Assembly (NCBI GenBank): GCA_903905395.1
Contig: CAIVGD010000068.1
Location: 1-7,015 of the forward strand
DNA from: an uncultured Verrucomicrobiota bacterium
GTDB lineage: Bacteria > Verrucomicrobiota > Verrucomicrobiia > Methylacidiphilales > Verrucolacustridaceae
Reading direction: 5' to 3'
DNA: 7,015 nucleotides
Below are positions 1 to 6,693 of this stretch, piece after piece (within the stretch, counting starts at the first letter, position 1; each line of letters begins with the position of its first letter). The position numbers and the translations under genes are program-made. Under the pieces are notes generated by a model. The model saw nothing but the letters and a program-made list of their open reading frames with translations. It had not been told where the DNA came from and searched no databases.

Positions 1-736
1 ACTCTTTTAAGTTTCTTTGAAAAACCCGCGCGCATAGTCGCTCTCCCCGTGGCCCAAGAAAAGCCGGCCCGCCCTCTCTTCGCCAAGCGGCCGGCAGTTT
101 TTCCTGATACTTCTGCATCGCCGAACGCACTGTGTCTCCCAGCACCACCAACCGCTCTTTTCCTCCTTTGCCACGCACCTTCAACGTCCGCCGCCCCTCC
201 TCGTGAAAGGAACTGCAAGGCAGACTCAGTGCCTCCCCCAACCGCAGGCCCGTGCCGTAAAGCAGCTCCAACAAGGCCGCGTCCCGCCACTTCGCCCAAA
301 CCGGCTCTTTCCGGCTGGCCGACTTGCCCGGCTTTTTCTGGAGGATCTTAACCGGGGCCCCCAAGAGAATTTCCATCTGCTCTTCGCTGAGAAACCGTGG
401 CAGGGAACGCCGGGGGCGAGGCAAGCGCAGACCCGCCGCCGGATTGTCCGTCCTTTCCCCGCGCGATTGCATCCATTGAAAAAAAGTCCTTAGGGCGGAA
501 AATCGCAGTCGCACCGAGGCCGGTCCGTGTCGCCCCTTGCCCGCCAACCCATGCAGATAGTTGCGACAATCCTCCTCCTTCGTGGACCCCCAATCCATGC
601 CCCGCACCGCCCGAAATTCGCAGAGCACTTGCCGATAATTGCGAACGGTATTCACCGAGAGTCCCCGCTCCTCCCCCAGATGACGGAGAAACGCGGTCGC
701 CTTCTGGTCGACCCCTGAGCTGGGTTGGGTTTTCAG
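1..736 (-). CDS. xerC: Tyrosine recombinase XerC/XerD-like, 3' end cut by window edge
   Basis: Site-specific tyrosine recombinase; the family resolves chromosome dimers or integrates DNA by a covalent phosphotyrosine intermediate. About 245 codons are open in one frame up to the left edge. The N-terminal SAM-like core-binding domain covers residues ~10-100 (FLRHLGEERGLSVNTVRNYR, then FFQWMQSRG). The catalytic domain starts near 117 (FLSEEQMEILL) and shows the first catalytic Arg in YGTGLRLGEALSL (R165) and the beta-hairpin Lys in VRGKGGKER (K190). The later His-x-x-Arg, His and Tyr lie beyond the window. A basic insertion (~128-146) sits before the catalytic helix. The start is doubtful: after the preceding in-frame stop the only near-cognate start upstream of the conserved domain is CTG at 736-734, overlapping the topoisomerase TGA. 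Whether it is XerC, XerD or a standalone integrase cannot be told here; position after dprA-topoisomerase favours XerC. Confidence 0.85.
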   Translation of the reverse strand, partial: MKTQPSSGVDQKATAFLRHLGEERGLSVNTVRNYRQVLCEFRAVRGMDWGSTKEEDCRNYLHGLAGKGRHGPASVRLRFSALRTFFQWMQSRGERTDNPAAGLRLPRPRRSLPRFLSEEQMEILLGAPVKILQKKPGKSASRKEPVWAKWRDAALLELLYGTGLRLGEALSLPCSSFHEEGRRTLKVRGKGGKERLVVLGDTVRSAMQKYQEKLPAAWRREGGPAFLGPRGERLCARVFQRNLKE

Positions 737-3228
737 GCGGCCGCGTTGGCCCGGGACTTGGCCGTCTTGGCGATCTTGGGTTTGCGCGGTTCCCGCGGAG
801 GAAAATCAAATGAGACCTTGCCATCCTTCCATATGAGAAAGGCGGAGAAGGGCCTGCGGGTTTTATTCGAAATAAATTTTTCAAGCAAACCGGTTTTGCC
901 GTTGTTCAAGAGATCCTGCACCTCATTCAATTGGATATCCCGACTGAGGATCTTCTTCGAAACCTTAAAGGTGCAGGTCGAAGGCTTGGAGACACTGTGC
1001 TCACACACGTAGCGGAGCTGACTCATAAACATCCTCCCTCCACAGGCTGGACATTTTCCGATCGGCTCCTGATCCGAAAAATCCAACGTGCCCTCCTCCT
1101 CGCCCACCACGAGTTCGATCTTTCGTCCTTCCCCCAGCTTGAGACCGGCGGAGAAATGACGGCCGATCCGGCTCCGAAATCCATCCAATAATCCCAGGGA
1201 ACCTTTTTCCAAAAGGGTGAGAAATTCCGATGCCTCGATTCGGCGACCCGCCAAAACTTTACGGACCGAGTACTGGTTATCGAGCGTCCGATATTCCCGG
1301 AGGGTCTCCTCGAACTCCTGGCCTGTCTGTGGGTCTTTGAAATCCAGTTTCCGCAGAACGTGATCCTTGTCTTGGAAGGCGCGGGTTTTCTCCACGATAT
1401 CGCAGGTCACCTTCTGGATCTCCTTCATGAACTCCTTGCGTTTCAATCGGCCGTGTTCAATTTCCATCAGTTTGTGCTCCCATTCGCCAGTCAGCTCTGG
1501 GGAGTGGAGAATCTCAATCCCCAAGGCATCCAGAGTTTCAAATAAACCAAAGGCTTTTGCGGTCGGCATGAGTTCCCTTCCCAGCCGCCGGATGTACTCC
1601 TCTGAAATCAGAGTTTCGATGGTGGCCGCCCGTGTGGCCGGCGTGCCCAGACCCCGTTCCCCCATGGCCTCGCGTAAAGTCTCGTCCTCGATCAGTTTCC
1701 CCGCTCCCTCCATGGCGCTTAGCAATGTGGCTTCCGTGTAGCGGGCAGGCGGTTTGGTCTGCAATCCCACCGGCACGACCGCCACCGTTTTCACCTTTTC
1801 CCCATCCTCGACAGGCACCAGCAGTTTGCCTTCGTCACTGCCTCCCTCCTCCACTCCCTCTTTGCCGTAGACCGCCAACCAGCCCGCCTCCTTCAAAATC
1901 TTCCCGTCCGTCTTGAAGGCGTGCGCCTGCACCCGGGTGATCCGCGTCGTCACCTCATAAACCGCCTCGGGATAAAAAACAGCGATGAACCGCCGGACAA
2001 TCGCGGCATATACCTTAGCCTCGATCTCATCCAGCCGCGCCGGAATCTGCTGGGTCGGAATGATGGCAAAGTGATCGCTAACCTTGGCGCTGTTGAACAC
2101 CCGCTTGCTCGGTTTCAGCCAGCCATTCTTGAGAACGGCTTTGGAAAAACTCCCAAACTCGCTCCCTTCCAGATTTTCCAAAGTGGATTTAGCCACACCC
2201 AGATAATCTTCCGGCAGATATCTGGAATCGGTTCGCGGGTAAGTGATCGCCTTGTGCTTCTCGTACAAAGCTTGGGCGATCTGCAGGGTCCGCCGCGCCG
2301 ATAGGCCGAAGCGGCTATTCCCATCCCGTTGCAGACTCGTCAGATCGTAGAGGAGGGGCGAAAGCTGGCGGGAAGGTTTTTTTTCGTCGTGAACTTCGCC
2401 GGTTTGTCCGCCGCACTCCCGGACAATTTCCTCCGCCCGTTTCTTGTCCCACAGCCGTTCCGGTTTTTGCTCGGTGCCGCGCTCCGCCGCTTTCTGATCG
2501 GCCAGTTCCTCATCAAGCCAGCGCCCTTCATACTCCCCGGCCTTGGCCCCGAAAGTCGCGTGGACTTCCCAGAAATCTTTCGACAGGAAAGCCCGGATCT
2601 GATGTTCCCGATCCACCATGATACTCAACGTCGGAGTCTGCACCCGCCCCGCCGTCGTAAGAAAAAATCCACCGCCCTTGGAATTTAGCGCGGTCAACGC
2701 ACGCGTGGTGTTGATCCCCACCAGCCAATCGCTTTCCGAACGGGACTTGGCCGCATCCAGCAAAGGCACCATCTCCTCCTCCTTGCGCAGTTTCGTGAAC
2801 CCTTCCCTGATCGAAGTCGGTGTCATCGATTGCAACCACACCCTCTGCGTCGGTTTCTTGCATTCCGCCGCCTCCATCACGTAACGGAAGATGAGCTCGC
2901 CTTCGCGCCCGGCGTCACAGGCGTTGATCACCCCGGTCACATCCTTCCGCTTCAACAGTTTTTTCAGCACCTCAAACCGTGGAGCCGTCCGCTCAATCAC
3001 CTTGAGCTTAAATTCTTTTGGCACCAACGGCAGACTTTCAAAACTCCACTTCCCCTTCCCCTTCCCATATTCGGTCGGTTTACATAACTCCACCAAATGT
3101 CCAATGGCCGAACTGAGGACAAACTTGTCCGATTCCCAGTACTCCCCCTGCTTCTTGAAACCGGTCAGCACCCGGGCCAAGTCATTGGCCACACTCGGTT
3201 TCTCGGCGATAATCAGTTTTTTTGCCAT
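733..3228 (-). CDS. topB: Type IA DNA topoisomerase, topoisomerase III (TopB)-like
   Basis: 831-residue type IA topoisomerase, which relaxes or decatenates DNA by passing a strand through a single-strand break held on a tyrosine. The Toprim domain begins LIIAEKPSVANDLARVL (5-21) with the catalytic Glu at position 9, and its acidic motif is DAGREGE (105-111), the form I recall for Bacillus-type TopB. SGRVQTPTL-like TAGRVQTPTL is at 192-201. The active-site tyrosine is Y330 in ITYPRTDSRYLP. RGLGTPATRAATIE marks the C-terminal end of the core. The tail holds two Toprim_Crpt-like repeats: one at ~650-715 without cysteines, and one at ~720-805 starting with a zinc site C726/C729/C742/C752. The end is Lys/Ala-rich (AKTAKSRANAAA). 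The extended tail makes it longer than B. subtilis TopB (about 730 aa as I recall). It starts 3 nt after dprA with no clear Shine-Dalgarno, suggesting reinitiation. Type IA is certain; III versus I is judged on motif style. Confidence 0.93.
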   Translation of the reverse strand: MAKKLIIAEKPSVANDLARVLTGFKKQGEYWESDKFVLSSAIGHLVELCKPTEYGKGKGKWSFESLPLVPKEFKLKVIERTAPRFEVLKKLLKRKDVTGVINACDAGREGELIFRYVMEAAECKKPTQRVWLQSMTPTSIREGFTKLRKEEEMVPLLDAAKSRSESDWLVGINTTRALTALNSKGGGFFLTTAGRVQTPTLSIMVDREHQIRAFLSKDFWEVHATFGAKAGEYEGRWLDEELADQKAAERGTEQKPERLWDKKRAEEIVRECGGQTGEVHDEKKPSRQLSPLLYDLTSLQRDGNSRFGLSARRTLQIAQALYEKHKAITYPRTDSRYLPEDYLGVAKSTLENLEGSEFGSFSKAVLKNGWLKPSKRVFNSAKVSDHFAIIPTQQIPARLDEIEAKVYAAIVRRFIAVFYPEAVYEVTTRITRVQAHAFKTDGKILKEAGWLAVYGKEGVEEGGSDEGKLLVPVEDGEKVKTVAVVPVGLQTKPPARYTEATLLSAMEGAGKLIEDETLREAMGERGLGTPATRAATIETLISEEYIRRLGRELMPTAKAFGLFETLDALGIEILHSPELTGEWEHKLMEIEHGRLKRKEFMKEIQKVTCDIVEKTRAFQDKDHVLRKLDFKDPQTGQEFEETLREYRTLDNQYSVRKVLAGRRIEASEFLTLLEKGSLGLLDGFRSRIGRHFSAGLKLGEGRKIELVVGEEEGTLDFSDQEPIGKCPACGGRMFMSQLRYVCEHSVSKPSTCTFKVSKKILSRDIQLNEVQDLLNNGKTGLLEKFISNKTRRPFSAFLIWKDGKVSFDFPPREPRKPKIAKTAKSRANAAA

Positions 3229-3231
3229 TTG

Positions 3232-4326
3232 TTAGTCTATGCGGGTGAAGTACTTGCCAGGCATTTGTCGCACCCGATGTTTGAGTTCAAGTTTGAGAAG
3301 GGTGGCGGACACCGTAGGGGAAGGCAACCCACATTTTCGGGTCAGCACATCCAGATGCATCTCGTCCCTACCCAGCGCCTCGAACACCTTCTTTTCCTCC
3401 TCCCCGAAATTGTCCGGGACCGGTTGAGGCGATGGCATTTCCGATTTCGGCAAAAGAAACTCAAACTCCGCCAGCACATCTTCCACCGATTCCACCAAAC
3501 GCGCCCCATCCTTCAGGAGTTGATGACACCCGCCCGACTGCGGATGATCAATCCGCCCCGGAACGGCAAAGACCTGCCGCCCCTGCTCCAACGCTTGCTT
3601 CGCCGTGATCATAGCCCCGCTTGCGCGGGCCGCCTCTACCACGAGAATTCCTTTGCTCAGCCCGCTTACAATCCGGTTTCGCATGGGAAAGGTCTGCCGG
3701 TCTGGCGGCGTGCCTAAACAAAATTCACTCATCACGCAACCGCCCGCTTCCTCCATCTTTTCCGCCAGAGGACGGTTTTCCGCCGGGTACATCTGGTCCA
3801 TGGAACAACCCAGCACCGCCGCCGTCCTCCCTTTACCCGCCAAAGCGCCTTGATGCGCCGCCGTATCGATCCCCCGCGCCAACCCGCTCACCACCCCCAC
3901 CCCCGCGTAGGCCAACTGGTAACCCAGTTTTTTGGCCAGCTCGATCCCATACCCCGTCGCGTCGCGCGTGCCGACGATGCCGAGACAGGCCCCCCTCACC
4001 GCTTCCAGACTTCCTCGATAATAGAGCACCATCGGCGGATCATGAATCTCCCGGAGCAATGCGGGATATGCGGGATCCTCACAATCCACCACCTTGAGCT
4101 TGTGCTTCTCGATATTTTTCAACTCTTCGGCCAGATCAAAATTTTTCTCCCAACCCCGGATCGAATTCGCCACCGCCTGCCCCACCCCTTCGACCCCGGC
4201 CATTTTCGATGTCGGTAGCCCGCACAACTCCTCCACCCCGCCCAGTGCCTCCCTCAACTTCCTCACCCGCACCGGCCCCACCAGTCGGAGGCCGTTGAAG
4301 ATAAGATACGCCTCGGTCCGCGTCAT
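3232..4326 (-). CDS. dprA: DNA-processing protein DprA/Smf
   Basis: 364-residue DprA, a cytoplasmic protein that binds incoming single-stranded DNA during natural transformation and loads RecA. An N-terminal helix-hairpin-helix/SAM-like region covers ~1-60 (GLRLVGPVRVRKL, then GVEGVGQAVANSI). The Rossmann-like DNA-binding domain has GIVGTRDATGYG (116-127), SGLARGIDTAAHQGAL (147-162), FPMRNRIVSGLSKG (213-226), ASGAMITAKQALEQGR (235-250) and FAVPGRIDHPQSGGCHQLLKDGA (split: FAVPGRIDH 253-261, GCHQLLKDGA 266-275). A C-terminal winged-helix segment covers ~308-360 (EEKKVFEAL to VRQMPGKYF), as in the longer DprA forms. All signature segments are present and length is normal, so it should be functional. 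The start ATG overlaps the aroB stop (ATGA at 4323-4326), a sign of translational coupling, and the topoisomerase follows after 3 nt. Confidence 0.96.
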   Translation of the reverse strand: MTRTEAYLIFNGLRLVGPVRVRKLREALGGVEELCGLPTSKMAGVEGVGQAVANSIRGWEKNFDLAEELKNIEKHKLKVVDCEDPAYPALLREIHDPPMVLYYRGSLEAVRGACLGIVGTRDATGYGIELAKKLGYQLAYAGVGVVSGLARGIDTAAHQGALAGKGRTAAVLGCSMDQMYPAENRPLAEKMEEAGGCVMSEFCLGTPPDRQTFPMRNRIVSGLSKGILVVEAARASGAMITAKQALEQGRQVFAVPGRIDHPQSGGCHQLLKDGARLVESVEDVLAEFEFLLPKSEMPSPQPVPDNFGEEEKKVFEALGRDEMHLDVLTRKCGLPSPTVSATLLKLELKHRVRQMPGKYFTRID

Positions 4327-5412
4327 CCCTTGGGCGGCCGACCCTCCCGCACTTCTTCCAAAGCCATCTGCATCTTTTTCTCAGTCACCCCGGCCACCAG
4401 ATCCGCCCGTCCGATCTTGCGCAACAGAACCCAGCGGATGCCGTGCAGTGTGGCCTTCTTGTCCCGCGCCATCACGGGGGAAAGTTTTTCCCAACACAGA
4501 TCGGGATGCGTGACAGGCAGACCATGAGCGCGCATCGCGGCCTTCAGCTTTTCTGCCGTCTTCTTTTTAAATCCGTGCGTCTTGACGGAAAGATGAGCCG
4601 CCACCGCCATGCCGATCGCCACCGCTTCCCCATGTCGCAGTCCCTCATAGGCCGCCACTCCCTCCAGCCCATGGGCCACGGTATGACCGAAATTAAGCAA
4701 GGCCCGCCGGCCCTTGGTATCCCATTCATCTTCCCCCGCCAGCTTGGCTTTGATTTCCACACAACGCTTGATCACTTTCGTCATGGAACGGGGAGGCCCC
4801 TTCTCCAGAGAAGCAAAAAGTTTGGCATCAGCTATCGCCCCATACTTGATAACCTCCGCCATACCCGCCCTTTTTTCGACATCGGGCAGGGATTCGAGCC
4901 AACGCAGGTCGGCCAATACCGCCTTGGGCGGATGAAACGCCCCCACCAGATTTTTTCCCTCAGGCAGATCGATCCCCGTCTTGCCCCCCACACTGCTATC
5001 CACCATGGCCACGACCGTGGTGGGAATTTGAATCACAGGAAGTCCGCGCAGATAGGTCGCCGCCACGAATCCGGCCAGATCGCCCGTCACGCCCCCCCCC
5101 CACCGCCACGATCCAGGTGTCACGGGTAAGCCCCGCCCCTGCGAGTTGCCGCAGAACCCGTTCATACTCGTCCACCGATTTCGACTTCTCCCCCGCTGGA
5201 ATCAGCACCCGCACCACCCGCGAAGCCCGTTTTTCCAGCCAGTCAAACAAGGCAATGGTGAGGGGCAAGGCGGCGATCCCCTCATCCACCAACATCCCCA
5301 CCGGCACCTTGGCCGGCAGATGGGCCGATAACCCCTGGGGAAGCATCTTTTCCCCCACATACACTGGGTAAATCCCCGACGATGACTTCACGCGAACCCT
5401 CTGGACGCTCAT
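4323..5412 (-). CDS. aroB: 3-dehydroquinate synthase AroB, interrupted by a +1 frameshift in a G10 tract
   Basis: AroB converts DAHP to 3-dehydroquinate, the second step of the shikimate pathway, using NAD and a divalent metal. The N-terminal part (5412 to 5092) reads MSVQRVRVKSSSGIYPVYVG, then IPAGEKSKS (71-79) and WIVAVGGG (100-107). The remainder continues one frame over as VTGDLAGFVAATYLRGLPVI, then TTVVAMVDSSVGGKTGID (131-148), KNLVGAFHPPKAVLAD, RAGMAEVIKYGAI and LRHGEAVAIGM. Metal ligands by family homology are E186, H243 (NFGHTVAHG) and H260. Dropping one G gives an intact 362-residue protein of normal length. As written, the first frame stops at 4996 (138 aa). A weak AAGGG (5417-5421) lies 4 nt before the ATG. 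Identity is secure; whether the frameshift is real, a sequencing error or corrected by slippage is open. Confidence 0.9.
5092..5101 (-). repeat. G10 homopolymer causing the aroB frameshift
   Basis: Ten consecutive G on the coding strand (ten C on the plus strand) span the conserved GGG glycines of AroB. Nine G would give GTG GGG GGG GGC GTG ACG, that is VGGGVTGD, the expected family motif; ten G shift the frame to VGGGRDGR. The tract length is the only defect seen in the gene. Long mononucleotide runs are prone to sequencing error, replication slippage (phase variation) and RNA polymerase slippage. Confidence 0.9.
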
Positions 5413-5456
5413 AAAACCCTTTTTAAGCCACCCCCACGGCGGAACAAGTCAGCCAT
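5409..5456 (-). CDS. Possible 15-residue leader ORF coupled to aroB
   Basis: The minus strand encodes MADLFRRGGGLKRVL followed by TGA, and this TGA overlaps the aroB ATG (ATGA at 5409-5412). It has the best Shine-Dalgarno in the spacer, AAGGA at 5461-5465, 4 nt before its ATG, better placed and stronger than that of aroB. Ribosomes ending here could restart on aroB. The peptide is basic and glycine-rich, has no runs of aromatic residues that would suggest amino-acid attenuation, and is not a family I can name. A second 15-codon ORF overlaps it in another frame (5423-5470, MKRTQWLTCSAVGVA) but has no Shine-Dalgarno. Chance is a real alternative for so short an ORF. Confidence 0.3.
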   Translation of the reverse strand: MADLFRRGGGLKRVL

Positions 5457-5460
5457 TGTG

Positions 5461-5465
5461 TCCTT
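5461..5465 (-). promoter_or_regulatory. Ribosome binding site AAGGA of the leader ORF
   Basis: AAGGA within AAAAGGACACA lies 4 nt upstream of the leader ATG at 5456. It is 48 nt upstream of the aroB start, too far to serve aroB directly, so it only makes sense if the short ORF is translated. Confidence 0.4.
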
Positions 5466-5526
5466 TTCATGCAGGATTAAACCCCCCAACTAGCCAAAAG
5501 GTGCGGTTTTTTTTTACTTTTTTCTC

Positions 5527-5598
5527 GAAAAGGGGGTCCGACCCCACCTCTGTCCCCACCTCTGACCCCAAAACGAAAAAGGGGACGGACCCCTTTTC
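5527..5598. repeat. Composite REP-like palindrome cluster, GGGGTC/GACCCC type
   Basis: On the plus strand a left arm GAAAAGGGGGTCCG (5527-5540) is complementary to CGGACCCCTTTTC (5586-5598) apart from one bulged G, with a 45-nt interior. The left arm also belongs to its own palindrome GGGGTCCGACCCC (5533-5545), and the right end to AAAAGGGGACGGACCCCTTTT (5577-5597, 8-bp stem with 5-nt loop). The interior holds a 12-bp tandem unit, CCCCACCTCTGT then CCCCACCTCTGA (5542-5565). This resembles dispersed REP-type repeats that in some bacteria are mobilised by Y1/RAYT transposases; that link is inference, since no such transposase is in the window. Confidence 0.7.
5576..5597. terminator. Possible bidirectional intrinsic terminator
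   Basis: The hairpin with stem AAAAGGGG/CCCCTTTT and loop ACGGA is flanked by A5 on one side and T4 on the other, so either strand gives a G/C stem followed by U residues. It would end read-through from the transposase or tRNA side before aroB. It is part of the palindrome cluster, so termination may be incidental. Confidence 0.35.
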
Positions 5599-5621
5599 AC
5601 ATCACGGGATTCAATTCTGAC

Positions 5622-5649
5622 GGCGGGTTCCGCGAATGCGGGGCCCGCC
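5622..5649. repeat. 12-bp stem hairpin, GGCGGG/CCCGCC type
   Basis: Left arm GGCGGGTTCCGC (5622-5633), loop GAAT, right arm GCGGGGCCCGCC (5638-5649). Ten pairs are Watson-Crick; the TT of the left arm meets GG of the right arm and pairs only as G-U, so the structure is complete in plus-strand RNA and has two mismatches on the other strand. There is no following T-tract, so it is not a terminator. It looks like a small dispersed palindromic repeat. Confidence 0.65.
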
Positions 5650-5805
5650 CTACATCGCTGACTCTCCTCCGCTCTCATCCTTCAAATCCAAAATTCAACT
5701 CCCCCACTTCCCAAAGTTCATCACGCCAAATCCGCAAAGGCCGCTACAAAATTGCACCACAGCCCTGCTCCTTGTATTCCAGATGCGGTTTTTTGAGCCA
5801 CTCAA

Positions 5806-6693
5806 TCATGCCTTGGCGCCTTTCGGTTCTTCTTTCGCTTCCCCGTCACCGAAGATCTCAATGTAAGGGGCGTAGCGGAAGACGCGGTTGCGGGGCGGGA
5901 CGCGCTGGCTGCGGTGGACGTTGAACCCCGAGTGCGTCCATCCACGCAGCATCCGGGCGCGTTCGGGCGGCAGGAGCCCCTTCTTGACCAGAAACGTGAT
6001 GACCCGCGCGCGGAAGAGTTCTTCCAGCGGCGCGAGACTCACATCAGGCATCACATGGAAAAGCCTGCTATCCACGAAGAGCCCGTCGGCGACCAGTGCG
6101 TGGAGGTGCGGGTGGAAGTCGAGGTATTCGCCGAATGTATGAATGGCCATGACGACGCCGGTCGTGCCCTCGGGCAGGCCGAGCGTGGTGCGCTGGAACT
6201 CGGCCAGGCAGCGGTGGGCGATGCGGCAGAGTTCCTTGATGAGCCCGCGATGGAATCGGAAATACGGGCGCAGCATCTTGGGGATCGTGAACGTGAAATG
6301 CCGGTGCGGCACGGGCGCGAGGACGGTCTCGGCCAGCAACGCGCCGAAGAGCTGCACCTTCTTCTGGTGGCACGACGGGCAGAACCACCGGCCCTTGCAC
6401 GAGAACGGCAGGAGGTATTCATGGTCGCAGTGGTCGCAGCGCACGCGGGCGAAGCCGTTGGCGAAATCCCCGCAGCCCATGAACTTGCCGACGACCTCCG
6501 GGATGATCGGGCGCAGGAACCCGTAATCGTGCTCGTAGGCCTCGGGGTAGATGTCCAGGAACGTGTCAAAATGCGCGTCCAGACACACCATCGACTCGAC
6601 CACTCCACAAAACCCGCAGTCCTTGCCTCCCGAGATTGTGGCTTCATAACCACAATCGGGATTCGTGCATTTACAGCTGAAGGCAGACCCCAT
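5806..6693 (-). CDS. IS91-family (HUH) transposase, C-terminally truncated and chimeric
   Basis: 295-residue ORF; IS91 enzymes nick DNA with an HUH/tyrosine site and transpose by rolling circle. Residues ~40-269 match the family: HFDTFLDIYPEAYEHDYGF, zinc-binding CDHCDHEYLLPFSCKGRWF followed by CPSCH (C86, C89, C99, C105, C108), PHRHFTFTIPKMLR, the HUH segment HPHLHAL (194-200), and the WTHSGFNVHRSQR block. After PPRN (269) family similarity stops and an unrelated 26-residue tail ends at TGA, so roughly the last third, with the conserved LARY-type tyrosine region, is lost. The first ~38 residues (two CxxC-like pairs around CGYEATISGGKD) look like a separate zinc-ribbon protein. Third-codon GC is about 60% there, above 90% in the transposase core, and falls again in the tail. 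Likely inactive. Confidence 0.85.
   Translation of the reverse strand: MGSAFSCKCTNPDCGYEATISGGKDCGFCGVVESMVCLDAHFDTFLDIYPEAYEHDYGFLRPIIPEVVGKFMGCGDFANGFARVRCDHCDHEYLLPFSCKGRWFCPSCHQKKVQLFGALLAETVLAPVPHRHFTFTIPKMLRPYFRFHRGLIKELCRIAHRCLAEFQRTTLGLPEGTTGVVMAIHTFGEYLDFHPHLHALVADGLFVDSRLFHVMPDVSLAPLEELFRARVITFLVKKGLLPPERARMLRGWTHSGFNVHRSQRVPPRNRVFRYAPYIEIFGDGEAKEEPKGAKA
5869..6579 (-). mobile_element. IS91-like element remnant (transposase core only)
   Basis: This span corresponds to residues 39-275 of the ORF, bounded by the two changes in codon composition and by where family similarity begins and stops. No oriIS/terIS ends were identified on either side, consistent with a fragment rather than a complete element. 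The boundaries are estimates of a few codons. Confidence 0.45.

Larger units (their letters stand above)
5413..5805. other. 393-bp spacer between transposase remnant and aroB
   Basis: No long gene is present. From the aroB side it holds the leader ORF and its ribosome site, an A/T homopolymer stretch (5508-5524), a composite of GGGGTC/GACCCC palindromes (5527-5598), a 12-bp stem hairpin (5622-5649), and about 150 bp (5650-5805) in which I see no family. A 21-codon ORF (5744-5809, starting MIEWLKKPHLEY) begins on the transposase stop as ATGA; it is not recognised. No convincing -35/-10 pair for aroB was found, though its promoter should lie here or further upstream. Confidence 0.7.

Noticed and set aside
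348..884. Minus-strand open frame of 178 codons overlapping xer and the topoisomerase end
   Set aside because: Low-complexity Pro/Gly/Arg/Ser translation, out of frame with the recognised Xer and topoisomerase domains.
3097..3717. Plus-strand open frame of 206 codons antisense to dprA and the topoisomerase start
   Set aside because: Translation is Arg/His/Leu-rich without domains; the opposite strand has two clearly recognised genes.
5475..5517. Possible aroB promoter (TTTAAT as -10)
   Set aside because: No acceptable -35 hexamer occurs at 16-18 nt spacing.
5413..5805. CRISPR array or riboswitch in the spacer
   Set aside because: The repeats are palindromic and only two tandem 12-bp units occur, without regular spacers; no known riboswitch core was seen.
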